Shown: one piece after another, positions 1-6,219 of the stretch
How positions within the stretch are numbered: the first letter of the stretch is position 1
Layout: every line of letters begins with the position of its first letter
NCBI GenBank assembly: GCA_900770145.1
Contig: CAAGJL010000088.1
Span: 1-9,676, forward strand
Direction: 5' to 3'
Source of the DNA: Clostridia bacterium
GTDB taxonomy: Bacteria > Bacillota > Clostridia > Oscillospirales > CAG-272
Length of the DNA: 9,676 bases
Position numbers and translations under genes: made by a program
The notes under the pieces: generated by a model
Told to the model about the DNA's origin: nothing
Databases searched by the model: none
What the model saw: the letters and a program-made list of their open reading frames with translations, nothing else

Positions 1-43
1 ATGCAGAACCTTTTTCTTCGGCACGGGATAGGGAATCTTTCAT
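1..43 (-). CDS. Start of an unidentified protein (5' partial, cut by left edge)
   Basis: On the minus strand an ATG at 43-41 opens a frame that stays open to the window edge and reads MKDSLSRAEEKGSA. It is preceded by an AAGGAG ribosome binding site at 55-50 with a 6-nt spacer, which is close to ideal and is the main reason for the call. Only 14 residues are visible, charged and without a signal peptide, so no family can be assigned. It would be divergent from the M14 peptidase gene, with 60 nt between the two start codons. No convincing -35/-10 pair was found for it in that gap. The competing plus-strand frame 1-90 is open to the edge but has no visible start signal. Confidence 0.45.
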   Translation of the reverse strand, partial: MKDSLSRAEEKGSA

Positions 44-88
44 CGTATACTCCTTATCAAACGCAAGTCGTTCTTCATAACATACACT

Positions 89-97
89 GAGGTGGTG
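89..97 (+). promoter_or_regulatory. Ribosome binding site of the M14 peptidase gene
   Basis: GAGGTGGTG differs at one position from a full anti-16S match (GAGGAGGTG) and lies 6-8 nt before the ATG at 104. It decides the start, because the upstream in-frame GTG at 92 lies inside this site and has no ribosome binding site of its own. Confidence 0.75.
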
Positions 98-103
98 ATC
101 TAT

Positions 104-1006
104 ATGGCAGAAACGGGTTTCCCGATTTCCGCAATGACGGCGGAACTGGCAAAATTGCCTGCCGCAGTGAAAAAAACAGTGTTGACGCGCTCAATCCTCG
201 GCACGGATATTCCACTATTGGAAATTGGCGAGGGGGAGCAAACGGTGTTATACGTAGGCGCACACCACGGGAGTGAGAGTATTACCGCGGCGTTGCTGTG
301 TGACTTCCTTTCGGAGCTGGTGCGCCGCGCAGAGAGCCGGGAATCGGTCTCCGGCGTGTCGGTGCCCTATCTGCTCTCGCACCGGAAACTGCTTGTCGTG
401 CCGATGCTCAACCCCGACGGGGTAGAGTATGCGGTCAACGGCGTGAGGGAAGACAATCCGCTTTTTGACCGGGTGCGTATTATGAACAGGGAAGCAGGAG
501 ATGATTTTTCGCACTGGCAGGCAAATGCCCGCGGAGTAGACCTCAATCATAATTACGACGCAGGCTTTGTAGCACACAAAAGCATTGAGCATCGCCGGGG
601 GTTGCTTGGCGGGGCGCCGGGCGGGTTTTCCGGGGAGTACCCGGAGTCAGAGCCGGAAAGCGCCGCGCTGGCGCGTCTGATCCGGGCGCGGCGGGGGCAA
701 TTATGCGGAGTCGTAACCCTGCACACGCAGGGTGAAGTAATCTTTTGCGGCAACCCGGAAGCAAATCCCCCGAAAACCGAAGCGGTAAGCAGACTGATTG
801 AGCGGGCAACCGGATATTGCCGGGAAATCCCGGAGGGAAGCGCCGCCTACGGAGGGCTGACCGACTGGTGTCTGGAAAAAATGAAATTGGCGGCATATAC
901 CTTGGAATGCGGGAAAGGGGAAAACCCGTTGCCGATGAGCTGTCGCGCGAGAATTTACGAAAAACTGCGCACCGCGCTGTTTTCGCTCCCGCTGTGGCTC
1001 ACATAA
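104..1006 (+). CDS. M14 family zinc carboxypeptidase (murein-peptide amidase-like)
   Basis: This 300-residue protein carries the metallocarboxypeptidase M14 signature. The HxxE zinc motif is H55-G-S-E58 in GAHHGSE, the third zinc ligand is H207 in VTLHTQGE, and the catalytic glutamate is E268 in AYTLECG. The segment GVDLNHNYDAGF (144-155) corresponds to the substrate-carboxylate binding loop, and a YPESEPES stretch (179-186) matches the conserved PESEPE of bacterial members. There is no signal peptide or membrane segment, so a cytoplasmic enzyme is expected. By family, bacterial M14 proteins of this size include gamma-D-glutamyl-diaminopimelate peptidases that trim cell-wall peptides for recycling; that substrate is inference. 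Histidine (H149) stands where classical carboxypeptidases have the arginine equivalent to Arg145. The gene appears to be monocistronic. Its TAA ends 1 nt before the stop of the convergent ruvB. Confidence 0.9.
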   Translation: MAETGFPISAMTAELAKLPAAVKKTVLTRSILGTDIPLLEIGEGEQTVLYVGAHHGSESITAALLCDFLSELVRRAESRESVSGVSVPYLLSHRKLLVVPMLNPDGVEYAVNGVREDNPLFDRVRIMNREAGDDFSHWQANARGVDLNHNYDAGFVAHKSIEHRRGLLGGAPGGFSGEYPESEPESAALARLIRARRGQLCGVVTLHTQGEVIFCGNPEANPPKTEAVSRLIERATGYCREIPEGSAAYGGLTDWCLEKMKLAAYTLECGKGENPLPMSCRARIYEKLRTALFSLPLWLT

Positions 1007-1007
1007 A

Positions 1008-2093
1008 TCAGTTGTCCTGATCCTCGCCGTCAAACAGATTCATCTGATTGCCGGCGGGGTCGTTTTTGCGATAAGGGAGCCCCAAGTGCTCATAGGCGAG
1101 TTTGGTGACGCAACGCCCGCGCGGCGTGCGGTAAAGAAACCCGATCTGCATCAGATACGGCTCATACACATCTTCCAGTGTGACCGCTTCCTCCCCGATG
1201 GTGGCGGCAAGCGTTTCCAACCCCACGGGGCCGCCGTCATAGAATCTGACAATCGAGGTCAGCATCCGCCGGTCGATATTGTCGAGCCCCAGTGCGTCGA
1301 TCTCCAACTTTTGCAGGGCGTAGTTTGCCACATCGGAGGTAATCTCTCCGTTGCCCATCACCTGCGCAAAATCGCGCACACGCTTGAGCAGGCGGTTGGC
1401 AATACGCGGCGTCCCGCGGGAGCGGGAAGCGATCTCAATCGCCCCGTCATCGGAGATCGGGAGCCCCAGCAGATCTGCGTTGCGGAGTACAATGGTGGCA
1501 AGTTCCTCCGGGGTATAAAGATCCAGTTTCAGCACCACGCCAAACCGGTCGCGCAGCGGGGTGCTGAGTTGCCCTGCGCGCGTGGTGGCGCCAATCAGCG
1601 TAAAGCGGGGTAAGTCGATGCGGATACTGCGCGCCGCAGGACCTTTGCCGATGATAATGTCCAGCGCGTAGTCCTCCATCGCGGGGTACAAAACTTCCTC
1701 CACCGCGCGGGAAAGGCGGTGAATCTCATCAATAAACAGCACGTCGCCTTCCGCAAGATTGGTCAAAAGAGCTGCAAGGTCACCTTGTTTTTCAATGGCA
1801 GGACCGGAGGTAACGCGGATGTTGACTCCCATTTCCGCCGCAATTATGGCGGCAAGTGTGGTTTTTCCAAGCCCGGGAGGACCGTAAAGCAAAACATGAT
1901 CCAGCGAGTCCCCGCGTTTTTTTGCGGCGTCGATATATACTTTCAGGTTTTCTTTGACCTTTTCCTGCCCCACATATTCCGCAAGTGTTTTGGGGCGCAG
2001 AGAGTTGTCGTTCTCTCCGTCTCCCCCCAGTTCTCGTGTGGACAGAATACGGTTTTCAAAGTCAAATTCGTTTGCATCGTTCTGAAAATCCAT
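1008..2093 (-). CDS. ruvB: Holliday junction branch migration DNA helicase RuvB
   Basis: RuvB is the hexameric AAA+ motor that drives branch migration of Holliday junctions together with RuvA. The 361-residue product shows Walker A GPPGLGKT (71-78), Walker B LFIDEIHR (119-126), sensor 1 GATT (168-171), the arginine-finger region TPLRDRFG (178-185), sensor 2 RGTPRIANRLL (226-236) and the C-terminal winged-helix end YRTPRGR (321-327). The usual RuvB is about 330-350 residues. The extra length here is an acidic N-terminal leader of about 30 residues and a C-terminal tail after EHLGLPYR. The tail contains QMNLF (350-354), which resembles a sliding-clamp binding pentapeptide. The ATG at 2093 has an AAGGAG site at 2105-2100. 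It is the last gene of the DUF951-yfhO-ruvA-ruvB operon, 21 nt after ruvA. No terminator was seen between it and the convergent M14 gene. Confidence 0.98.
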   Translation of the reverse strand: MDFQNDANEFDFENRILSTRELGGDGENDNSLRPKTLAEYVGQEKVKENLKVYIDAAKKRGDSLDHVLLYGPPGLGKTTLAAIIAAEMGVNIRVTSGPAIEKQGDLAALLTNLAEGDVLFIDEIHRLSRAVEEVLYPAMEDYALDIIIGKGPAARSIRIDLPRFTLIGATTRAGQLSTPLRDRFGVVLKLDLYTPEELATIVLRNADLLGLPISDDGAIEIASRSRGTPRIANRLLKRVRDFAQVMGNGEITSDVANYALQKLEIDALGLDNIDRRMLTSIVRFYDGGPVGLETLAATIGEEAVTLEDVYEPYLMQIGFLYRTPRGRCVTKLAYEHLGLPYRKNDPAGNQMNLFDGEDQDN

Positions 2094-2114
2094 TATGTTC
2101 TCCTTCTCGGCGAA

Positions 2115-2729
2115 TTAGCGCATCAGTTTTTTCAGCGCGGCGCGGATCAGTTCTTCCGTACTCATCGCGGTGGTGTCAAGCCCGCGTAACACGCCAAGAA
2201 TCTCCGTGCGGTTGTATCCGAGCACCAGCAGGGCTTCCTGCGCCTCGGCAAGGCTGTTGCCCGCCGTCGGCAACTCTCCGGGAAAAACCACCTGCGTGCC
2301 GCTCTCGCCGCCGAAATCACCGGCGTTTGCCATTTTGTCGTGCAATTCCAAAATAATCCGCGCCGCGGTTTTGGGACCGATGCCGTTTGCTTTTGCAATG
2401 GCTTTTTTGTCGTCCGTGCAGACGGCAAGCGCAAATTTTTCAGGGGTAAAGACCGAAAGAATTGCCATCGCCGCCTTGGGACCCACGCCGGAAACCGTGA
2501 TCAGCAGTTGAAACAACTCCGACTCTGCTTCGGTAAAAAAGCCGAACAGTTCCATACCGTCCTCCCGCACCGAAAGATAGGTAAACAACTTGACCTCGGT
2601 ATTTTGCTTTTTGGAGATTGCCTGATAGGTGTTGTCGCTCACGCAAAGCCGAAACCCAACGCCCCCGGCGTCCAGCACGGCAAAACCTTGCCGGATTGCG
2701 GCAAGTGTACCGCGGATATAATGAAACAT
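2115..2729 (-). CDS. ruvA: Holliday junction branch migration protein RuvA
   Basis: RuvA binds four-way junctions as a tetramer and loads RuvB. The 204-residue product has the usual length and plan: an N-terminal OB-fold starting MFHYIRGTL (1-9), two helix-hairpin-helix motifs around SGVGPKAAMAIL (80-91) and NGIGPKTAARII (115-126), an acidic/glycine-rich linker (about 135-155), and the small C-terminal domain III (about 156-204) that contacts RuvB, with AEAQEALLVLGY near its start. An open frame continues upstream of this ATG, but those codons lie inside the yfhO 3' end and do not resemble RuvA. The ATG at 2729 matches the family N-terminus and has a GGAGG site at 2743-2739. The yfhO TGA ends 1 nt before this ATG, so translational coupling is likely. 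Confidence 0.97.
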   Translation of the reverse strand: MFHYIRGTLAAIRQGFAVLDAGGVGFRLCVSDNTYQAISKKQNTEVKLFTYLSVREDGMELFGFFTEAESELFQLLITVSGVGPKAAMAILSVFTPEKFALAVCTDDKKAIAKANGIGPKTAARIILELHDKMANAGDFGGESGTQVVFPGELPTAGNSLAEAQEALLVLGYNRTEILGVLRGLDTTAMSTEELIRAALKKLMR

Positions 2730-2730
2730 T

Positions 2731-5340
2731 TCAGTTTTCCTCCGTATCGGATATGGATTTTTTCTTTTTGAGGTGTAAATACACGACAAAAAGCGTGCAG
2801 GTAAGCGCGCTGATTCCCGCGCCGATATAAAATGTGGTCGGGATATAGCGCACGGAAAGCGAAAGCCCGTCGCCGTCTGCCTCAAACGCGGTCAGCCCGC
2901 CAAAGCCTTCATAGGTTTTTACCCTCGTGCCGCCCACATAAACGGCAAGACATTTATCATAGGGCAGGGTAAGCAGATAGGTGCCTGCCCCCGCCAGCGT
3001 GCCGGAAAGCCCGCGCGCGTCGGAATCGGCGGAAAAACCCGCGTTCCCGGTAGCAAGCAAGGCAAGATATGCCGCAGAATTGGCTTCTTCAAACCGATAA
3101 AAATGTGCCTGCCCCTGATAATAGGTAAAGGAGTTTGTTTTCTCCGGGAAAGTCAGCTGTACACGCACGGTCTCGCCTGCGGTGAAATTGCCGAGACAGA
3201 CAAAATACCCGCCCGCTTTGTCAAATTCCGTGCCAAGTACCGTGTCGTTGCAACTGAAAATCACGCGGGAACCGGTGGGGGAAGGAAGCAGGAAATACAG
3301 CGCGCCGTCACGTTCCACCGTCACGGTAAAGACCATAGCGGTCGCCGTTTCGTTCTTATCTCTCAAAAATACGTAGGTACCGCCCTCCGCATCGTAAAGC
3401 GTGCCGCCGGTCTGATAGTTTTTTTCGCCCTCCAGCGCCGTGAATACGTTGCCATAGTCTGTGCCGGTCAGCACACGCGCCAGCGCGTTGCAGTTGTCGG
3501 CGGCGTTGTTGCCAAACGAAAGGGCAGTGCCCGCCACACGATAGCAAAGCGAAAGGGCGGTGTTGTTGCGGAAAATGCCGCTTTCCACCGAAGCGTAAAA
3601 CGGAATATTGTCAGAGGACAGGCAGTAACGCAGCCCCAGCAGGGAATCCGCAAACGGATTCGGCGTTGTATAAGAACTCCAATGAGAAGTGCCGGGGTAC
3701 CCAATTGCACGCAGAAACGCAAGAGATCCCGCGTGCAGGGTAGAGGTAGAGCCGCTGACGCCGTACAGCCCCGCGCCCATGTTTTCATTGGAACGTTTGT
3801 GATCGGTGGTTTCGGTGCGATAAAAGCCGTTGTCCAGTTCTTTCAGTCGTTCATATTTCGCGGAAAGATCGGCAGAAGCACCGGAAAAATCGGAAAGCCG
3901 CGTAAAGCCCGCGTCAGTGTCCATCGCGCGGAACGAAAGCACCGCATTTGCCGTCAACTCCCCACACAGTACCACGCAAAAAAGGGCGGACAGCAGTCGG
4001 ACTTTCGCACCTTTTACGGGTAACAGAAAGAGCAAGGCGCCACAGGCGGCAAGCGCTGACAGCGAAATAATCAGGAAAGGCAGCGGATCGTGGATGGTGC
4101 CGGAGGTAAAGAAGAGAATCAGGGCAAATACGCCAAGCACCCCGGCAAGGGTCAGGATGGATTTCCGTGATTTCGGGGTCAACAGTGTCAGTCCTTTTGC
4201 CGCGGTGGTAATCAGGAGGAAAGAAAGAAAAAACGCATAACGGAAATTCAGACAGTTCGGCTCACGGAAACCGTGCCACACGAGATCCAGCGCGTGTACC
4301 CACATGCAAAGCATCAGGAAAAGCACCCCGGCGCCGCGCGCGATTTTCTCCCGTTTTGCTATCTTTTTTGAAATAAAGTAAGAGGGGAGCAGCAACAGCA
4401 CCGCAAGCCCGCAATAGACAAACGGAAGCCCTTCCGCCAGCAGTGAGTCATAGGTGCCGGGCAACAGTTTTTCGGCAAAATCAAGCAGTGAAAACCGGAA
4501 GAAAGGGAGCAGTGACGCGCTTCCGGAAGCCGCTTTTCCCATCGTGAGCGCATACAGCCCCGGCAACCACACGAAAGCAGAGAAAAACAGGCTGAAAGCA
4601 GAAAAAATAATAAAATCTGTTACATTCTTTCTGAATTTAAGACTGAAAAAGCGTTCCTTTTCCGGTTTGTGTGCCACGCTGTACAGGAGGAAATACCCCA
4701 CTGAAAACAGCCCCGCCATATAGCCCATATAGTAGTTGCTGAGAATGATCAGTGAAAGCGCCACCGTATAAAGCCCGCACTTTCCGCGATCAATCAACTG
4801 CTCCAATCCGTACACCAAAAGCGGGAGCAGAATCAGCGTATCCATCCACATCAGGTTGTGCCCCAGCGCTACGGCATACCCACACAGGGCATATGCCGCC
4901 GAAAGCGCCAGCGTAAAACCATTCTGCAACGCCGGGGTCTTTTTGGAAAGATAGTAATACATCGTGGTGCCGATGCACCCGGTTTTGAGAAACAGGAGAA
5001 CGGTAACCGCCGTCACAATCTGACTTTTGGGAAAAAGCAGAATCAGCCAGGTAAACGGACTTGCAAGATAATAGGCATAAATGCCGAGAAACTCACCGCC
5101 AAGCGAGCGGGAAAGCGAGTAGAAAAGGCTCCCGCCGCCCCGCACGGCATCCCATAGTCCTTCATAAAACCAGACATACTGCCCGGCGAGATCCAGCACC
5201 AACACCGACTTGTCCCCGAACGGGGCAAACCCCGAAAAAGAGTATGCCGCAAATAAGAGCAGTGTGGGCAGAAAAAACGCGGCAAACAGCCGGCGGCGCT
5301 TCCGGAGAGCGCCCCAAACGCGCGTCAGAACACTTTTCAC
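2731..5340 (-). CDS. YfhO family polytopic membrane protein (putative GT-C glycosyltransferase)
   Basis: The 869-residue protein resembles the YfhO family. In B. subtilis and Listeria, relatives take part in decorating lipoteichoic acid with sugars, probably by moving sugar from a lipid carrier outside the membrane; the substrate here is unknown. A basic N-terminus (RKRRR, 13-17) precedes about a dozen hydrophobic segments between residues 18 and 470. After the first lies the conserved acidic loop VLDLAGQY (48-55). Family-like FREPNCLNFRYAF (358-370) follows. A large soluble part (about 471-835) includes FYRTE (507-511) and SLLGLRYCLS (566-575). A last membrane helix (about 837-857) and a KKKK tail close the protein. 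The GTG start at 5340 overlaps the DUF951 stop (GTGA) and has a GAGGA site 6 nt upstream. An in-frame ATG at 5556 would add 72 residues, rich in Arg and Ser and not family-like; they merely read through the DUF951 gene in another frame. Confidence 0.9.
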   Translation of the reverse strand: MKSVLTRVWGALRKRRRLFAAFFLPTLLLFAAYSFSGFAPFGDKSVLVLDLAGQYVWFYEGLWDAVRGGGSLFYSLSRSLGGEFLGIYAYYLASPFTWLILLFPKSQIVTAVTVLLFLKTGCIGTTMYYYLSKKTPALQNGFTLALSAAYALCGYAVALGHNLMWMDTLILLPLLVYGLEQLIDRGKCGLYTVALSLIILSNYYMGYMAGLFSVGYFLLYSVAHKPEKERFFSLKFRKNVTDFIIFSAFSLFFSAFVWLPGLYALTMGKAASGSASLLPFFRFSLLDFAEKLLPGTYDSLLAEGLPFVYCGLAVLLLLPSYFISKKIAKREKIARGAGVLFLMLCMWVHALDLVWHGFREPNCLNFRYAFFLSFLLITTAAKGLTLLTPKSRKSILTLAGVLGVFALILFFTSGTIHDPLPFLIISLSALAACGALLFLLPVKGAKVRLLSALFCVVLCGELTANAVLSFRAMDTDAGFTRLSDFSGASADLSAKYERLKELDNGFYRTETTDHKRSNENMGAGLYGVSGSTSTLHAGSLAFLRAIGYPGTSHWSSYTTPNPFADSLLGLRYCLSSDNIPFYASVESGIFRNNTALSLCYRVAGTALSFGNNAADNCNALARVLTGTDYGNVFTALEGEKNYQTGGTLYDAEGGTYVFLRDKNETATAMVFTVTVERDGALYFLLPSPTGSRVIFSCNDTVLGTEFDKAGGYFVCLGNFTAGETVRVQLTFPEKTNSFTYYQGQAHFYRFEEANSAAYLALLATGNAGFSADSDARGLSGTLAGAGTYLLTLPYDKCLAVYVGGTRVKTYEGFGGLTAFEADGDGLSLSVRYIPTTFYIGAGISALTCTLFVVYLHLKKKKSISDTEEN
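2739..2743 (-). promoter_or_regulatory. Ribosome binding site of ruvA inside the 3' end of the yfhO-like gene
   Basis: On the minus strand GGAGG lies 9 nt before the ruvA ATG and within the last codons of the yfhO-like gene. It supports the ruvA start at 2729 over upstream in-frame ATGs and suggests coupled translation. Confidence 0.7.
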
Positions 5341-5537
5341 GGTTTTTCCTCGCCCGGCAGCAGACGGCGGATGGCGGTTTCCAGTTTGACGCGATCCACT
5401 TCCAACTCGCGCCCGCATTTGACGCAGGCAACGCGGCAAACACTGCCCACGCGCAGAATTTTCAGCGTTTTGCCGCTGCACGGGTGCGGCTTTTTCCATT
5501 CGGCAAGCCCGCCCGGTACCAGTTTCAGAATCTGCAT
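5337..5537 (-). CDS. DUF951 family small zinc-binding-like protein
   Basis: This 66-residue protein matches the DUF951 pattern (B. subtilis YyzM type), a small conserved Firmicutes family of unknown function. Seen here are the core KKPHPCSGK (15-23), LRVGSVCRVAC (28-38) and CVKCGRE (38-44), then a charged helical end (DRVKLETAIRRLL, 48-60). H18, C20, C34, C38 and C41 could supply zinc ligands; metal binding is inference. The ATG at 5537 has a strong AAAGGAG site at 5551-5545 with a 7-nt spacer. It is the first gene of the leftward operon, about 26 nt after the predicted transcription start, and its TGA overlaps the GTG of the yfhO-like gene. In many Firmicutes relatives lie near ychF; the position here ahead of yfhO-ruvAB differs from that arrangement. 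Confidence 0.88.
   Translation of the reverse strand: MQILKLVPGGLAEWKKPHPCSGKTLKILRVGSVCRVACVKCGRELEVDRVKLETAIRRLLPGEEKP
5347..5351 (-). promoter_or_regulatory. Ribosome binding site that fixes the GTG start of the yfhO-like gene
   Basis: On the minus strand GAGGA lies 6 nt before the GTG at 5340, inside the last codons of the DUF951 gene. Together with the family-like N-terminus after this codon, it is the reason for choosing the GTG over the ATG at 5556. Confidence 0.65.
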
Positions 5538-5570
5538 CCCGGCGCTCCTTTCGCAAAAATATACAGCATA

Positions 5571-5599
5571 ATTATATCACATTCCGTAAAGAAAGTAAA
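5571..5599 (-). promoter_or_regulatory. Sigma-A promoter of the DUF951-yfhO-ruvAB operon
   Basis: On the minus strand a -35 box TTTACT (5599-5594) is followed, after exactly 17 nt, by a perfect -10 box TATAAT (5576-5571). A TG sits one base before the -10 (extended -10). Transcription would start near 5564, giving a leader of about 26 nt that holds the AAAGGAG site. No stem-loop or riboswitch-like element fits in so short a leader. Confidence 0.8.
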
Positions 5600-5635
5600 T
5601 AGTTTTTATATTTTTACAAAAGAGCGGAAAAACGT

Positions 5636-5664
5636 TTGACGTACGCGATTTTTTATGTTATAAT
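5636..5664 (+). promoter_or_regulatory. Sigma-A promoter of the ruvC-methyltransferase-ecf operon
   Basis: The -35 box TTGACG (5636-5641) matches five of six consensus bases. After a 17-nt spacer follows a perfect TATAAT (5659-5664), with TG at 5656-5657 forming an extended -10. Start of transcription is expected near 5671, giving a leader of about 38 nt to the ruvC ATG. The 36 nt between the two -35 boxes (5600-5635) are AT-rich and could serve as UP element for both divergent promoters. Confidence 0.87.
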
Positions 5665-5668
5665 AGTT

Positions 5669-5681
5669 TATCTTTAAGATA
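5669..5681. repeat. Perfect 13-bp palindrome over the predicted ruvC transcription start
   Basis: TATCTT-T-AAGATA is a perfect inverted repeat with a 1-base centre. It starts 5 nt after the -10 box and would span roughly -2 to +11, a usual site for a repressor operator. No known operator consensus was recognised and it is not a LexA/DinR box. Chance occurrence in AT-rich DNA is possible. Confidence 0.4.
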
Positions 5682-5708
5682 GGGTATTGTGCCCGGAAAG
5701 GAACTCGG

Positions 5709-6206
5709 ATGATTATTCTCGGTGTAGACCCGGGTCTTGCCATTGTCGGTTGGGGCGTGGTGGATTATACCCGCGGCAAATTTACCGTGCTTGGGTACGG
5801 CTCCGTCCGGACTCCGGCGGGTACCCGAACCGAAACGCGACTGCTGCAGATTTATCGGGAACTGGACGCCATCATCCGGAAGTATCATCCGGAGGAAATG
5901 GCGGTAGAGGAGTTGTTTTTCACCAACAACATCACCACCGGTATCCGGGTGGCGGAGGCACGCGGCGCAGTGCTGCTTTGCGGCGAGGCGCACGGTGTGC
6001 GTTTGGCGGAATATACGCCGATGCAGGTCAAGCAGGCGGTTGTGGGTTACGGGAAAGCGGAGAAAAAGCAGGTCATCGCCATGGTAACGTCGATCCTCAA
6101 ACTCAAAGCCCCGCCAAAGCCGGACGACACGGCGGACGCGCTGGCAATCGCGGTCTGCCACGGCAACTGCGGCGGCTCACTGCTGGCGCAATACTACAAT
6201 AACTGA
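5709..6206 (+). CDS. ruvC: Crossover junction endodeoxyribonuclease RuvC
   Basis: RuvC is the dimeric nuclease that cuts Holliday junctions symmetrically, working with RuvAB. The 165-residue protein has the normal length and the RNase H-fold acidic residues: D7 in ILGVDPGL, E67 in AVEELFF, and D140 and D143 in PDDTADALAIA. Other family features are GWGVVD (14-19) and the basic stretch GYGKAEKKQV (113-122). The ATG at 5709 has an AAGGAA site at 5698-5703. It heads the rightward operon, divergent from ruvAB, behind a near-consensus promoter. In most bacteria ruvC directly precedes ruvA; here 2.98 kb of other sequence separates the two start codons and the genes point away from each other. Confidence 0.98.
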   Translation: MIILGVDPGLAIVGWGVVDYTRGKFTVLGYGSVRTPAGTRTETRLLQIYRELDAIIRKYHPEEMAVEELFFTNNITTGIRVAEARGAVLLCGEAHGVRLAEYTPMQVKQAVVGYGKAEKKQVIAMVTSILKLKAPPKPDDTADALAIAVCHGNCGGSLLAQYYNN

Positions 6207-6219
6207 CAAAGGGAAAACA

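Noticed and set aside
46..51. TATACT as a -10 box for the M14 gene
   Set aside because: No -35-like hexamer or extended -10 TG lies at a suitable distance upstream.
1..90. Plus-strand frame 1-90 as the C-terminus of an upstream gene
   Set aside because: It is open to the edge but gives no recognisable motif, and the minus-strand start with an ideal ribosome binding site in the same DNA is the better explanation.
92..103. GTG start at 92 for the M14 peptidase
   Set aside because: This GTG is part of the GAGGTGGTG ribosome binding site that serves the ATG at 104.
1035..1046. Small palindrome CAGAT-TC-ATCTG near the ruvB 3' end as a terminator
   Set aside because: The stem is only 5 bp with a 2-base loop, has no T-tract, and lies in the codons for the RuvB tail.
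2730..2885. N-terminal extension of RuvA to an ATG at 2885
   Set aside because: RuvA proteins begin with a short M-x-x-x-x-G-x-L strand, which fits the ATG at 2729 exactly. The extension is antisense-free readthrough of the yfhO 3' end in another frame.
3103..4023. 306-codon plus-strand frame opposite the yfhO-like gene
   Set aside because: Its protein is rich in Arg, Lys and Gln without any recognisable motif and has no ribosome binding site. The opposite strand encodes a coherent membrane protein, so this is a GC-driven shadow frame.
5341..5556. N-terminal extension of the yfhO-like protein to an ATG at 5556
   Set aside because: The added 72 residues are Arg/Ser-rich and unlike YfhO N-termini, and they overlap a convincing DUF951 gene with its own ribosome binding site. 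The GTG at 5340 has a well-placed GAGGA site.
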